A stretch of 64,000 nucleotides of DNA from Luteimonas fraxinea (GTDB lineage: Bacteria > Pseudomonadota > Gammaproteobacteria > Xanthomonadales > Xanthomonadaceae), in the NCBI RefSeq assembly GCF_021233355.1, contig NZ_CP089507.1, forward strand, positions 1,116,001 through 1,180,000, written 5' to 3'. Below the pieces are notes generated by a model that saw only the letters and a program-made list of their open reading frames with translations, was not told where the DNA came from and made no database searches. Shown in pieces: positions 39,117 through 51,242 of this stretch. Within the stretch, counting starts at the first letter, position 1. Every line of letters starts with the position of its first letter. Made by a program: the position numbers and the translations under genes.

Positions 39117-41309
39117 TCACTCGGGCAGCAGCGGCGGCCGGGATTCGTACCAGTCGCGCGCACCGGCGATGTGCAGCTTGCGGTCGCCGCCCTGCAGCTC
39201 GACGCCCATGCCGAGCACACCCCAGCGCGCATACAGATCCCCGTTCGGCGTGCCGTCGGCGATGCGCAAGCGCGCCTGCATGTCGATGCGGTCGTTGCTG
39301 GCCTGCACGCGATCGAACACCAGCTCGTTGCCGCGCAGACGCAGGTCGCCGGTCGCGTGCGCTTCGCCCGAATCGATCAGATTGCCGATCCAGCGCGGGA
39401 ACACACTGCGCTCGGCGAACAGGCCCAGCAGCACGCTGACATCACGCATGTCGACGCGACCGCGGCCGGTGACTTCGAAGGGTTCGCGCCAGTCCAGCGT
39501 GCCGTTTTCAAGTGCGAGCTTTGCCCACCACGGCGCATCGTCGCCACCGGAGCCGTCGAGCCGCACACCGTCGAGACGCAGCGCCATCGCATCGATCTTG
39601 TAACGCCGTCCGACGCGCTGCATGCGCGACAGGCGGCTGTCGAGATCGACGTTGCCCGACAGTTGCGACGGCCCCAGCGCGACGCGCACATCCTGACCGC
39701 GCACGCGCATGCGCCCGCCGATCATCTCGCCACCGTTGTCGAGACGGATGTCGCCGCTGGCATGGCCGCTGCCGCCAACCAGACGTGCACTGTCGCCGGG
39801 CAGATAGCGGTTGTAGGTGCGCAGGTCCGGCACCTGCGCATCGTCGAAGCGCAGGCGCGCATCGAGACGTTCGTGGAACTCGGCCAGCGCGCCGGTGGAA
39901 CTCAGATCCAGCCGCAGATCGCGGCCGCGCAGATCGATCCGGTCCGGCGCTGATTCGGGCGCGAGCGTGAAGCGGTCAAGCACGATGCCGATCGTCGTGC
40001 GCTGACCGGCCTGGGCGTCGTCGCGCATCCGCATGCGGGCGTGCGCATTGCCGCTGAAACGGTTGTCGAGCACGCGCGCGGTCAGCGCTGCATGGTCGAG
40101 ATCGATGCGGCTGCCGGGCTGCAGTTGCCCCTCGTGCAGGCGCACGTCGGCGTCGAGATCGGCGCGGCCGTCGAACGCCAGCCAGTCGACGTCGCGCAGG
40201 ATCACGTCGATCCAGCGCAGCGGCACTGCCGGCCATTGCGTCTCGACCGTGCCGCCCAGCGCGCGCACCGGTCGCAACCAGTCGTCCGGGCCGATACGGC
40301 GATCCGCAACACGCAGGTCGGCACGCAGCCACGGCGTGCCCGACGCCGGCGCCGGCACGCGCGCGGCGACGAGGATCGCGTCGGACGATGTGCGCAAGGC
40401 CACGCCCAGCGGGTGTCGCAGCGGCGTGCCGTCGGCCGCGCTGGAATACACCGGCGCCGACCAGTCGAGCTGGCTGCCCGGCATCAGCACGCCGCGCTCC
40501 AGGGTCAGATCGGCGCGCAGATGACCCACAAAACCGGATGTGCCGATCGGCAGGGCGTCGTCGTTGCGCGCGACCAGATCGATGCCCGGCGCCGGACCAT
40601 CGACGCGCATGTGCGCATCGAGCAGCACCAGCTTCTCCTCTCCCTGCGCCTGCTCGCGGATGTGCGCGGGAATCGCGATCTCGAACTCGAGCATGCCCTC
40701 GCGCAGCACCGTCACGTCGCTGATCTGAAGGGTCGCGTCCGGCATCGTCAGCGTGGACGGACCGACTTCCATCGCGCCGCCCTGCAGCGTCTTTTCGAAT
40801 TCGAAGCGCGCCTCGCCGTGACCGGTCACACGCGCGTCGTAGAAATCCAGCCGCAGCAGGCTCGGCGTGGTGATCGCGGCGAAGCGGATCGTCCACGGCG
40901 ACTTGCCGGGACGCACCGTCGTCGGCAGATCGTGCGGCGTGCGCGCGACGTGCACCGACACGTTCTGCGCGCGGATTCTGCCGAATGTGATCTCGCGTCC
41001 GAGCAGCGGCAGAATCCGGATGCGCCCGTTGGCGCGCGGGCTGGCGATCGTCCACAGGTTCGTGCGCGCATGGCCGCCCATGACGATGCCACGCGCGTGG
41101 ATGTGCCCTGGATACAGGCTCATCGCCCAGTCCCAGCGCGCATGGAAACGCTCGGGCTTGCGGTTGATCACGCCGTCGCCGAACGCGCTGTTGAGGAACA
41201 CGTTGGCTGCGACGAGATACAGCAGATACAGCGCGCACGCGACGATAGCCGCGCGGCGCAGGCCGCTGCGGTGCACGCGCCACCACGGATCGGGAGAGTT
41301 CGCCAGCAT
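39117..41309 (-). CDS. AsmA/TamB-like large envelope protein (tentative)
   Basis: 730 residues. One N-terminal membrane segment (about 19-38, AAIVACALYLLYLVAANVF) is followed by about 690 predicted periplasmic residues. The latter are made of repeating beta-type phrases (FDGRADLDADVRLHEGQL, RLDNGGEMIGGRMRVRG, DLRLRGNELVFDRVQASNDRIDMQARL), as in AsmA-like proteins that bridge the envelope and move phospholipids. No single AsmA signature is clear, so a family-specific DUF is possible. Not in an evident operon: the aroG leader starts 70 bp downstream and the gene upstream is doubtful. Confidence 0.75.
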   Translation of the reverse strand: MLANSPDPWWRVHRSGLRRAAIVACALYLLYLVAANVFLNSAFGDGVINRKPERFHARWDWAMSLYPGHIHARGIVMGGHARTNLWTIASPRANGRIRILPLLGREITFGRIRAQNVSVHVARTPHDLPTTVRPGKSPWTIRFAAITTPSLLRLDFYDARVTGHGEARFEFEKTLQGGAMEVGPSTLTMPDATLQISDVTVLREGMLEFEIAIPAHIREQAQGEEKLVLLDAHMRVDGPAPGIDLVARNDDALPIGTSGFVGHLRADLTLERGVLMPGSQLDWSAPVYSSAADGTPLRHPLGVALRTSSDAILVAARVPAPASGTPWLRADLRVADRRIGPDDWLRPVRALGGTVETQWPAVPLRWIDVILRDVDWLAFDGRADLDADVRLHEGQLQPGSRIDLDHAALTARVLDNRFSGNAHARMRMRDDAQAGQRTTIGIVLDRFTLAPESAPDRIDLRGRDLRLDLSSTGALAEFHERLDARLRFDDAQVPDLRTYNRYLPGDSARLVGGSGHASGDIRLDNGGEMIGGRMRVRGQDVRVALGPSQLSGNVDLDSRLSRMQRVGRRYKIDAMALRLDGVRLDGSGGDDAPWWAKLALENGTLDWREPFEVTGRGRVDMRDVSVLLGLFAERSVFPRWIGNLIDSGEAHATGDLRLRGNELVFDRVQASNDRIDMQARLRIADGTPNGDLYARWGVLGMGVELQGGDRKLHIAGARDWYESRPPLLPE

Positions 41310-41817
41310 CGCTGAAGCATGAGCGAGTGGCAGTGACGATTGCCTGCACGCACACCGCTACCGCGCGCACGCTGCGGACGCGATGCGCGTCAGGATCAAC
41401 GCTGCGAAGGGACGCGCTGAACCGGCCTGCTCAAAACGCGCCAGTCACCCGCGCACGATGCGCGACACGCGCCAGCCGCCGTGGCTGCGGAAGCGTCCGC
41501 TGTTGCCGGTCAGCGCGTAGCGCATTCCGACCCACACCGCGATCGGCCATGCGCATTGCCAGGCGCGCGCCTTGCCGATGGCCTTGCGGAAATCGTGCAT
41601 GCGTCCGTTGCTCACGCGCGCACCCCGTGCATCGCGCCAGTGCGCGTCGTCCCTGTCTGCCACATCGTCCAGTCCCTGTTCCGAAAGAATCCGCGCCGCG
41701 ATCGTGCCGGTATGCCACCCCGCGCACCCGCCCTGCCATCTCACCATAAGGTGATACACGTCACATTACAGGATCCAGCGATCCGGGCGCCCGGGAATCA
41801 CGAGAACGTCCAGACGG
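41310..41817. other. Gap between the groEL terminator and the AsmA-like gene
   Basis: About 500 bp with at most one doubtful small gene (41445-41747, minus). No repeat, tRNA or clear operator was found. A TGTAAT hexamer on the minus strand near 41765 could be a -10 for the small frame or for the AsmA-like gene. Confidence 0.4.
41445..41747 (-). CDS. Possible small protein, unknown
   Basis: A 100-residue frame from ATG 41747 (MVRWQGGCAGW); a GTG four codons earlier is possible. It has a Trp-rich, weakly hydrophobic part (AWQCAWPIAVWVGMRYALTG) and a basic C-terminus. No family recognised and no clear ribosome site. It is the best candidate in an otherwise empty interval but could be a chance frame. 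Confidence 0.3.
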   Translation of the reverse strand: MVRWQGGCAGWHTGTIAARILSEQGLDDVADRDDAHWRDARGARVSNGRMHDFRKAIGKARAWQCAWPIAVWVGMRYALTGNSGRFRSHGGWRVSRIVRG

Positions 41818-41847
41818 AAAAAAACCCCGCCTCGCGGCGGGGTTTTT
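41818..41847 (-). terminator. groEL terminator
   Basis: A 12-bp stem (AAAAACCCCGCC/GGCGGGGTTTTT, 4-nt loop) with T-runs on both strands, 29 nt after the groEL stop. Confidence 0.9.
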
Positions 41848-41875
41848 CGTCAACGGTGCAGCGGATGGGGCTGGA

Positions 41876-43528
<1,653 letters not shown>

Positions 43529-43612
43529 TCAGAAATGAAAGGGGATTGAAGGGCGGGCGGTGCCCGCCGGGTCGATCGCGGGATCGCGCGGACGCGGTGC
43601 GTCCGCTGCGGA

Positions 43613-43903
43613 TCAGCCGACGATCGCGAGGACGTCGTCTTCCTTGACGATCTTGTATTCGATGCCGTCGGCCTTGTAGGCGCTGCCGGCGTACTGACCG
43701 TAGATCACGATGTCGCCGACCTTGATCTTCGGCGCGCGCACGCTGCCGTTGTCCAGGGCCTTGCCTTCGCCGACGGCGACGACTTCACCCTTGGTGGGCT
43801 TTTCCTTGGCGTTGTCCGGAATCAGGATGCCGCCGGCGCTCTTCTCTTCGGCCTCGACAGGCTTGACCACGATGCGGTCGTAAAGCGGCTTCAGGTTGCT
43901 CAT
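43613..43903 (-). CDS. groS: Co-chaperonin GroES (10 kDa)
   Basis: 96 residues from [15 protein letters not shown], the standard GroES start. Mobile loop [19 protein letters not shown]-terminal [14 protein letters not shown]. Caps GroEL. First gene of groSL. Its 5' region has a degenerate CIRCE operator 46 nt upstream of the ATG and a heat-shock promoter candidate 116 nt upstream, so both HrcA and RpoH probably act here. Confidence 0.98.
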   Translation of the reverse strand: MSNLKPLYDRIVVKPVEAEEKSAGGILIPDNAKEKPTKGEVVAVGEGKALDNGSVRAPKIKVGDIVIYGQYAGSAYKADGIEYKIVKEDDVLAIVG

Positions 43904-43945
43904 TACAGCCTCGCTAAGTAATTGATTGGAAAGAAATCGGTCGCC

Positions 43946-43976
43946 AATTCTAGCACTCGCATAGGGCGACTGCCAG
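43946..43976 (-). promoter_or_regulatory. Degenerate CIRCE operator (and TAGAAT -10) of groSL
   Basis: On the plus strand CTAGCACTC, 9-bp spacer, GACTGCCAG: 8/9 and 6/9 matches to the CIRCE arms with the exact spacing. A minus-strand TAGAAT (43951-43946) overlapping its edge could be a vegetative -10. Confidence 0.6.
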
Positions 43977-44018
43977 AAACCGCGGCGCACGCACCCGGTA
44001 GAACCAGGACGGGACCGG

Positions 44019-44046
44019 AGATGGGCACGGGGAAACGGAATGCAAG
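44019..44046 (-). promoter_or_regulatory. Sigma-32-type promoter candidate of groSL
   Basis: On the minus strand CTTGCAT (44046-44040), then a 13-bp spacer, then GCCCATCT (44026-44019), close to the heat-shock consensus CTTGAAA and CCCCATNT. It is about 116 nt before groES. Confidence 0.6.
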
Positions 44047-44226
44047 GGCGGGCGTGAAAAATTTCCGTCCGCTGGTGCGCGCGCGGTCGCCAGGACGGCA
44101 GACACGCGGACACATCGCGACCGCCGACCGACCCGCAGGCCGGCGGCGCTTGAGGTGCAGAGGTGTATAGACGTCGCCGCCTGATCGGACGCAAGCCGGG
44201 ATCAGGCGAGCGGTGTCAGTCCGCCG

Positions 44227-44712
44227 TCAGCGGAAGCGCCACGCCGCGAGCAGCATCGTCTCGCCGTCGTTCGGCTGCTTAATGCTGGCGTTGGAGATGT
44301 GCCGGGCCAGCAGCGAGAAGCGCTCCCAGCGCCAGCCGACCGTGCTGACGAACTGCGGATTGCCCGACAGCGCACTGGTGCGCCCGGCCTGCACGCCGAC
44401 ACCGAAACCGGCGACGAACCCGTTGTTGCGCTCGTAGCGGGCACCGCCATGGAACACGCCAGCGTCTTCGGACAGATCGAACCGCGTGTTGTCGCGGCCA
44501 CGCACGTAGACCGCGCCGACATCCCAGCGCAGCACACCGTTTTGCGTGCGGCGCCATTCCGGCAGCCAGGCCACGCTGGCGACGAAGGTGGTTTCGTTTT
44601 CGCGGGTCGCGGACGCACCGATGCCGATATCGACAGGGGCGCTCTGGGCGGCGGCGGGAAATGCAGCGCAAGCCAGAACGGCTGCGGCAAGGAAAGAGAT
44701 GATCGGGCGCAT
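44227..44712 (-). CDS. pagL: PagL-family lipid A 3-O-deacylase
   Basis: 161 residues with a signal peptide (cleavage after AAAQ at about 23), then alternating strands of a small outer-membrane barrel ending in Phe-Arg (AAWRFR). The PagL active-site signature is ARHISNASIKQPNDGE: His138 and Ser140, with Glu151 as the likely third member. PagL removes the 3-O acyl chain of lipid A in the outer membrane and alters immune recognition and permeability. TATAAT-containing promoter DNA lies about 50 bp upstream. Divergent from dsbD. The symbol is by family; no genetic context confirms it. Confidence 0.82.
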   Translation of the reverse strand: MRPIISFLAAAVLACAAFPAAAQSAPVDIGIGASATRENETTFVASVAWLPEWRRTQNGVLRWDVGAVYVRGRDNTRFDLSEDAGVFHGGARYERNNGFVAGFGVGVQAGRTSALSGNPQFVSTVGWRWERFSLLARHISNASIKQPNDGETMLLAAWRFR

Positions 44713-44759
44713 CGAACTCTGTGGGAATCGCCAGGCGATTCGGCTGGTCTGGGGAAGAT

Positions 44760-44787
44760 CAGTAATTATACCGACCGGTTCAGTAAT
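44760..44787 (-). promoter_or_regulatory. pagL promoter with flanking direct repeats
   Basis: CAGTAAT (44760-44766) and CAGTAAT (44781-44787) flank TATACCGACCGGTT. On the minus strand this gives GGTATAATTACTG with a TATAAT -10 just after ACCGGTCGG. Repeats around a -10 suggest a binding site for a regulator, identity unknown. The rest of the 342-bp gap to dsbD shows no gene. Confidence 0.45.
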
Positions 44788-45054
44788 GCGTGCGACATCT
44801 TTCTCCCACTGGCGGGATGCTGCGTCCGCACGGCGGCGCGTCAGCGTGGAGGCGGACGCGTGGAGACGCCGTGCAGGGCGCTGGGGGCTCGATCTGCTTC
44901 AGTCCCCTGCCAAGACGCCGCCCGCAGGAAACCGACCGCAGGGCGTGCGTGCAATCGAGACCGCCGATGCGGTCACGCCGACACCCTCCGCGGGAGGGGT
45001 GGGCGCTGAACCTGCGTTCGGGCATCGGCCGTGACGGCCTGCGATACTGCCGCG

Positions 45055-47472
45055 ATGCGTGCGCCCTCCTCCGATGTCATATCCGGCCGCGATCGCCGGC
45101 CCAGCTCCTTCGCCGTGTGGCTGATGGCCTGCATGCTGCTGTTCGCCGGCCTGCCGGCCTGGGCGCAGGGCATCGGTTTCGACGATGTGTTGCCGGTCGA
45201 TGAAGCGTTGAAGGTCTCGGCCGAGGCGGTGGCGCCGGACCGGATCGAGATCCGCTGGGCCATCGCCGACGGCTATTACCTGTATCGCCATCGCATGGGC
45301 GCGCGGGTCGAACGCGGCTTCAAGACCAATCCGCTGCAGTTGCCGTCCGGCCGCAAGCACACCGACGAATTCTTCGGCGAAGTCGAGACCTATCGCGGCC
45401 GGGTCACCGGCGTGCTGACCGGCGCGGCGGCCGACGGCGTCGACACGATGCAGGTCGAAGTGAAATACCAGGGCTGCGCGGATGCGGGCATCTGCTATCC
45501 GCCGCAGACGCGCATGCTGCAGGTCGCGTTGCCGCGTGGCGCTGCGGGTGCTGCGCACGCGCCAGCCGCGAGCGATTCGGGCTTCGCCGCCTTCGGCCAG
45601 GCGCTCGGCGGCAACGGCGCCGGCCGCGCTCCTACGCTCACCGGTGCGAACGATGCGCTGCCACCAGAGCGCGCGTTCGCGTTCGAGGCCATCGCGGGCG
45701 ACGGCGACACCATCCTGCTGCGCTTCACCCCGGCCAAGGGCTATTACCTCTATCGCGACCGCAACCGCTTCGAGGTCCGCGGCGCCGAGGGCATCCGCGC
45801 CGGCGCACCGCGCTGGCCGGCCGGACAGGCGCATCACGACGCGCACTTCGGCGACGTCACCGTCTATTTCGACCAGGTCGACGTGCCGCTGCCGCTGGTG
45901 CGCACGACGGCCGAGGCCGCACAGGTCGAGGTCGTTGCGACATTCCAGGGCTGCCAGGACGAGGGCATCTGCTATCCGCCGATGACCCGCACCGTGCGCG
46001 TCGCTTTGCCGGCGGGCCGTGCTCAGACGGTGGCCGAAGCCGCGGCTGCGTTGGCGGGCGCCGCATCGACTGGCGACGCCGTTACGACGGACGCGACTGC
46101 CGATACGGACGACACCTCAACGCTCGAAAGCCCGTCGCCTGTCGCGACCGGCGACACCGACGCGTCGAGCGGACCGACTCCCGATGCCGACACCCCCGAC
46201 GCCAGCGCCGACAACGCATCGCGCACGCGCCCGCCTGGCGCCGACTCGATCGGCCTGTTCGCCGCCCTCGGCCTGGCGCTGCTCGGCGGCGTGCTGTTGA
46301 ACCTGATGCCCTGCGTGCTGCCGATCCTGTCGCTGAAGGTGCTGGGCATTGCGAAGAGTGGCGGCAGCCGCGCGGCCGCACGCTCGCATGCGCTCTGGTA
46401 CACGGCCGGCGTGCTGGTCGCGTTCGCGCTGGTCGGCCTGCTCGCGATCGCCCTGCGCGCCGCGGGCCAGGCAATGGGCTGGGGCTTCCAGTTGCAGCAA
46501 CCGTGGTTCGTCGCGGCGCTCGCCTATCTGATGTTCGCGGTCGGTCTGAGCCTGTCGGGCGTCTTCAGCCTCGGCGGGCGCATCGGCAACGTCGGCCACG
46601 CGCTGGCGGGACGCACCGGCCCGGTCGGCGACTTCTTCACCGGCGTGCTGGCCTGCGTGGTCGCCAGCCCCTGCATCGCGCCCTTCATGGGCGGCGCGCT
46701 CGCCTACGCGTTCACCGCGTCGACGCCGATGGCGCTGGCGGTGTTCCTGATGCTGGGCCTGGGACTCGCCCTGCCGTTCCTGCTGATCGGTCTGGTGCCC
46801 GCGTTGGCCGATCGCCTGCCGAAGCCCGGCGCGTGGATGGAAACGCTGAAGCAGGTGCTGGCATTCCCGATGTATCTGACCGCGCTGTGGCTGGCGTGGG
46901 TGCTCGGCAAGCAGCGCGGCGTCGATGCGATGGCGCTGCTGGTCGGCGGCATGACCGTGCTCGCGCTGGCGCTGTGGTGGTTCGAACGTCGCCGCTGGAC
47001 CGGCCATGTGCTGCATCGCGGACTCGCGTTGGCGCTCGCACTGGTAGCCTTGCTGCCGGTGATCGCTGTCGGACGGCTCACGACGCCGGCGACGGCGAAC
47101 ACCGCTGCCAGCGAAAGCGGCACGCACGTCGCCTACTCCGCGCAGCGCCTGGCCGCCTTGCGCGCCGCCGGCACGCCGGTGTTCGTCAACATGACCGCCG
47201 ACTGGTGCGTGACCTGCAAGGCCAACGAGCGCCGGGTGCTGTCAGGCGCCACGTTCAAGACCGCGATGGCCGATGCCGGCGCGACCTACATGGTCGGCGA
47301 CTGGACCAACGTGGATCCGGAAATCGGCGCCTTCCTCGAGGCGCATGGCGCGGTTGGCGTACCTCTGTATGTGGTGTATCCGGCTGGCGGCGGTGATGGT
47401 GTGGTGCTGCCTGCGCTGCTCAGCGACGCGATCATCGTCGACGCGCTCGGGCGCACGGGTCCGGCGCAATGA
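45055..47472 (+). CDS. dsbD: Thiol:disulfide interchange protein DsbD with duplicated N-terminal domain
   Basis: 805 residues from the ATG at 45055; a GTG at 45031 is possible. It passes electrons from cytosolic thioredoxin to periplasmic DsbC-type and TlpA-like proteins. Signal peptide to AWAQG (about 38). Two tandem nDsbD-like domains follow: Cys141/Cys147 in YQGCADAGICYPP and Cys300/Cys306 in FQGCQDEGICYPP. An acidic Thr/Asp/Ser linker (about 335-400) leads to eight membrane segments with NLMPCVLPILSLK and ASPCIAPFMGG cysteines. The C-terminal thioredoxin domain has Cys718/Cys721 (DWCVTCK). A second N-terminal domain is an addition to the E. coli plan. Overlaps tlpA by ATGA. Confidence 0.95.
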   Translation: MRAPSSDVISGRDRRPSSFAVWLMACMLLFAGLPAWAQGIGFDDVLPVDEALKVSAEAVAPDRIEIRWAIADGYYLYRHRMGARVERGFKTNPLQLPSGRKHTDEFFGEVETYRGRVTGVLTGAAADGVDTMQVEVKYQGCADAGICYPPQTRMLQVALPRGAAGAAHAPAASDSGFAAFGQALGGNGAGRAPTLTGANDALPPERAFAFEAIAGDGDTILLRFTPAKGYYLYRDRNRFEVRGAEGIRAGAPRWPAGQAHHDAHFGDVTVYFDQVDVPLPLVRTTAEAAQVEVVATFQGCQDEGICYPPMTRTVRVALPAGRAQTVAEAAAALAGAASTGDAVTTDATADTDDTSTLESPSPVATGDTDASSGPTPDADTPDASADNASRTRPPGADSIGLFAALGLALLGGVLLNLMPCVLPILSLKVLGIAKSGGSRAAARSHALWYTAGVLVAFALVGLLAIALRAAGQAMGWGFQLQQPWFVAALAYLMFAVGLSLSGVFSLGGRIGNVGHALAGRTGPVGDFFTGVLACVVASPCIAPFMGGALAYAFTASTPMALAVFLMLGLGLALPFLLIGLVPALADRLPKPGAWMETLKQVLAFPMYLTALWLAWVLGKQRGVDAMALLVGGMTVLALALWWFERRRWTGHVLHRGLALALALVALLPVIAVGRLTTPATANTAASESGTHVAYSAQRLAALRAAGTPVFVNMTADWCVTCKANERRVLSGATFKTAMADAGATYMVGDWTNVDPEIGAFLEAHGAVGVPLYVVYPAGGGDGVVLPALLSDAIIVDALGRTGPAQ

Positions 47473-48068
47473 AGGTCGGCCCGCTGACGGTCGTCGCGAT
47501 CGCGGTCGTCGCCGGCGGTCTCGGTGTGCTCGCCAGCCTGTTCGTCGGCGGTCCGGGACCGCTGCTCGGGACCGAGGCCGGGCAACGTCTGTATGCCGAC
47601 ACGCTCAGCGCCACCGCGCCTGCGCCGCCCGAAGGCGTGACCGTCGCGCGCCGCGGCGATGTCATCGCGCCGTTCGACATCGCCGGCCTCGACGGACCGA
47701 CGCTGCAGATGCCGAACGCTTATGCGGGTCGTCCGGTGCTGGTGAACCTGTGGGCCAGCTGGTGCGGGCCCTGCATCGAGGAAATGCCCGAGCTGGACCG
47801 CTTCGCCCGCGAACAGGGCGGCACCGGCGTGCAGGTATTGGGCATTGCACTCGACGACGCCGAGGCCGTGCGGGCATTCCTCGAGCGGATTCCGGTGAAC
47901 TACGCCATCGCCCTGAATGCGCCCGGACCGGCCGACGCCGGCGTGCGCCTGGGCAATCCGCGCGGCGTACTGCCGTACACCGTGCTGCTGTCGCCGGACG
48001 GGCGGATGCTCAAGCAACGGATCGGTCCCTTTGCCCATGGCGAGATCGACGACTGGGTCGCGCCCTGA
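47469..48068 (+). CDS. TlpA/ResA-like membrane-anchored thioredoxin
   Basis: 199 residues; its ATG overlaps the dsbD stop (ATGA), so the two are coupled. A single N-terminal membrane anchor (about 7-28) presents a periplasmic thioredoxin domain with [11 protein letters not shown] (Cys99, Cys102) and a cis-proline region VLPYTVLL. Such proteins reduce specific periplasmic partners, for example in cytochrome c assembly, with electrons from DsbD. The partner here is not identifiable. Confidence 0.9.
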   Translation: MKVGPLTVVAIAVVAGGLGVLASLFVGGPGPLLGTEAGQRLYADTLSATAPAPPEGVTVARRGDVIAPFDIAGLDGPTLQMPNAYAGRPVLVNLWASWCGPCIEEMPELDRFAREQGGTGVQVLGIALDDAEAVRAFLERIPVNYAIALNAPGPADAGVRLGNPRGVLPYTVLLSPDGRMLKQRIGPFAHGEIDDWVAP

Positions 48069-48085
48069 CCGCAGAAATTCAAACG

Positions 48086-48108
48086 GACGTTTAAAATCGT
48101 CAAACGTC
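48086..48108. promoter_or_regulatory. Inverted repeat in the AT-rich aroQ promoter region
   Basis: GACGTTT (48086-48092) and AAACGTC (48102-48108) are separated by 9 bp in an AT-rich island that contains TTTAAAAT. It lies 64 bp before aroQ and is a candidate operator for the aroQ-accB-accC unit. Confidence 0.4.
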
Positions 48109-48171
48109 TGCGAACTGGACACCATCGGGGACATCCCGCAGACTTCGCGCACCCGCCGCACCCCGTCCCCG

Positions 48172-48615
48172 ATGGCCTCGATCCTCGTCCTGCACGGTCC
48201 CAACCTCAACCTGCTCGGCACCCGCGAGCCGGAGGTCTATGGGCACGCGACGCTGGCCGACATCGACGCCGCGCTGCAGACGACCGCGCAGGCCGCCGGC
48301 CATACGCTGCAGAGCCTGCAATCGAACGCCGAGCACGTGCTGGTCGACCGCGTACAGGCCGCCCGCAGCGACGGCACCGCGCTGATCCTGCTCAACCCGG
48401 CCGCGTTCACCCACACCTCGGTGGCCCTGCGCGACGCACTGGCCGCGGTCGCCCTGCCGTTCTACGAGATCCACCTGTCGAACCCGCACCGCCGCGAGCC
48501 GTTCCGGCACACCAGTTACTTCAGTGACCTCGCCATCGGCGTGGTCTGCGGCTTCGGCGCCGACAGCTACCGCTACGCGCTCGACGCCGCGATCGCCCGG
48601 CTGCGCGCCGGCTGA
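48172..48615 (+). CDS. aroQ: Type II 3-dehydroquinate dehydratase
   Basis: 147 residues from [21 protein letters not shown]. It converts 3-dehydroquinate to 3-dehydroshikimate in the shikimate pathway as a dodecamer. The catalytic Tyr is in [22 protein letters not shown] and [20 protein letters not shown] hold substrate-binding Asn, His and Arg. It is followed by accB and accC, an order common in gammaproteobacteria. Confidence 0.96.
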   Translation: MASILVLHGPNLNLLGTREPEVYGHATLADIDAALQTTAQAAGHTLQSLQSNAEHVLVDRVQAARSDGTALILLNPAAFTHTSVALRDALAAVALPFYEIHLSNPHRREPFRHTSYFSDLAIGVVCGFGADSYRYALDAAIARLRAG

Positions 48616-48684
48616 CACCCGACCCGAATCCATCCCGTTCCGTATTCGCGCGGTTGCGCGACCCACGCAAAGAGAGAGGCCCGC

Positions 48685-49164
48685 ATGGACCTGAGAAAGA
48701 TCAAGAAGCTCATCGACCTGCTCGAAGAGTCCAACCTGACCGAGATCGAGATCAAGGAAGGCGAAGAGTCCGTGCGCCTGTCGCGCAACGCGGCTGCCGC
48801 GCCGGTGATGTATGCCCCCGCGCCGGCCGCTGCCGCGCCGCGCGCCGCCGAGCCGGTGATGCCGATGAGCTCGCCGGTCGACGCCGCCACCGGCGGCACG
48901 CCGAAGGCCGCAGGCGACGATCTGCCCGCCGGCGTGGTGACCAAGTCGCCGATGGTGGGCACGTATTACGCCTCGCCCGCACCGGACAAGCCGTCGTTCG
49001 TCTCGGTCGGCCAGCAGGTCAAGGTCGGCGACACGCTGGGCATCATCGAAGCGATGAAGATGTTCAACCCGATCGAGGCCGAGACCTCGGGCACGGTCGT
49101 CGCGATCCTGTGCGAGAGCGGCCAGCCGGTCGAATTCGACCAGCCGCTGTTCGTGATCGGCTGA
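48685..49164 (+). CDS. accB: Biotin carboxyl carrier protein of acetyl-CoA carboxylase
   Basis: 159 residues. N-terminal helix-rich part ([20 protein letters not shown]), an Ala/Pro-rich linker (about 35-75), and a C-terminal biotinyl domain with EAMKM; Lys125 should carry biotin. It has a GAGAGAGG ribosome site. AccB shuttles CO2 between AccC and carboxyltransferase AccAD, the first step of fatty acid synthesis. Ten bp ahead of accC. Confidence 0.97.
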   Translation: MDLRKIKKLIDLLEESNLTEIEIKEGEESVRLSRNAAAAPVMYAPAPAAAAPRAAEPVMPMSSPVDAATGGTPKAAGDDLPAGVVTKSPMVGTYYASPAPDKPSFVSVGQQVKVGDTLGIIEAMKMFNPIEAETSGTVVAILCESGQPVEFDQPLFVIG

Positions 49165-49174
49165 GGCCGCCGCG

Positions 49175-50542
<1,368 letters not shown>

Positions 50543-50581
50543 TTCGGCGTCCGGGCGTCGCGTCAGCGACGTCCGGCGGCT

Positions 50582-51100
50582 TCAACCTTCGCGGTCGGGA
50601 AATGCGCGGCGCAAGGCCGCGTCCAGACGGATCGGGCGCGCCCAGCGGTCGAAACTCGACACCAGTCCGCGGCGCACACGGGTGAACGTCTCGGTGCCGC
50701 GGCCCGCGTCCAGTTTTGCCAGCACCTCGCTCCAGCCGCCGGCCGGATCGAGCCGCCATTCGCCGACGATTTCCCGGCACGTCCGCCCCAGCGCACGCGC
50801 CGTCGCGCAGGCCAGATAGACATCCGCCGGCCGCGCGCCGGCATCCAGCAGCTCGGTCACGAACACACGCGGCGCGCCCTGGTAGCGCACCAGCTCATCG
50901 ATGAAGGCGCCGCGATAGCGACCGGCGTAGGTGTTGACGTCGGCCAGCCAGGTATCGAGCCACTCGTCACCGCTCGCCGCCGACCAGACCGCGATTGCAG
51001 GCGCTGCCTCCGCGGCCGGCGCGTCGGCAGCGTCCTGCGCCATCGCCGGCAGCGCGCTGCCGGTCAGCAGCACGGCGATCAGGACGGAACGGATGGGCAT
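50582..51100 (-). CDS. Exported protein of unknown function
   Basis: 172 residues from MPIRSVLIAVLLTGSALPAMAQD, a clear signal peptide cleaved after AMAQ. The start at 51100 is chosen because upstream in-frame sequence is unrelated. The mature part has two cysteines (YLACATARALGRTCREI) that may form a disulfide. It has a Trp-rich segment (WSAASGDEWLDTWLADV) and a basic C-terminus. I do not recognise the family. Convergent with accC. Confidence 0.7.
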   Translation of the reverse strand: MPIRSVLIAVLLTGSALPAMAQDAADAPAAEAAPAIAVWSAASGDEWLDTWLADVNTYAGRYRGAFIDELVRYQGAPRVFVTELLDAGARPADVYLACATARALGRTCREIVGEWRLDPAGGWSEVLAKLDAGRGTETFTRVRRGLVSSFDRWARPIRLDAALRRAFPDREG

Positions 51101-51242
51101 CGCATGGTTCCTCGACTGGCCGGACGATCGCGCCGCGCGCGTTGTCCGGCATGGGTGCCGCCGCACGCCGCGTCGACCGCGACGTGCCTGCGACACGCGG
51201 TGAACGACGATACCCCACGCCCGCAATCCAAGGACAGCCGCT

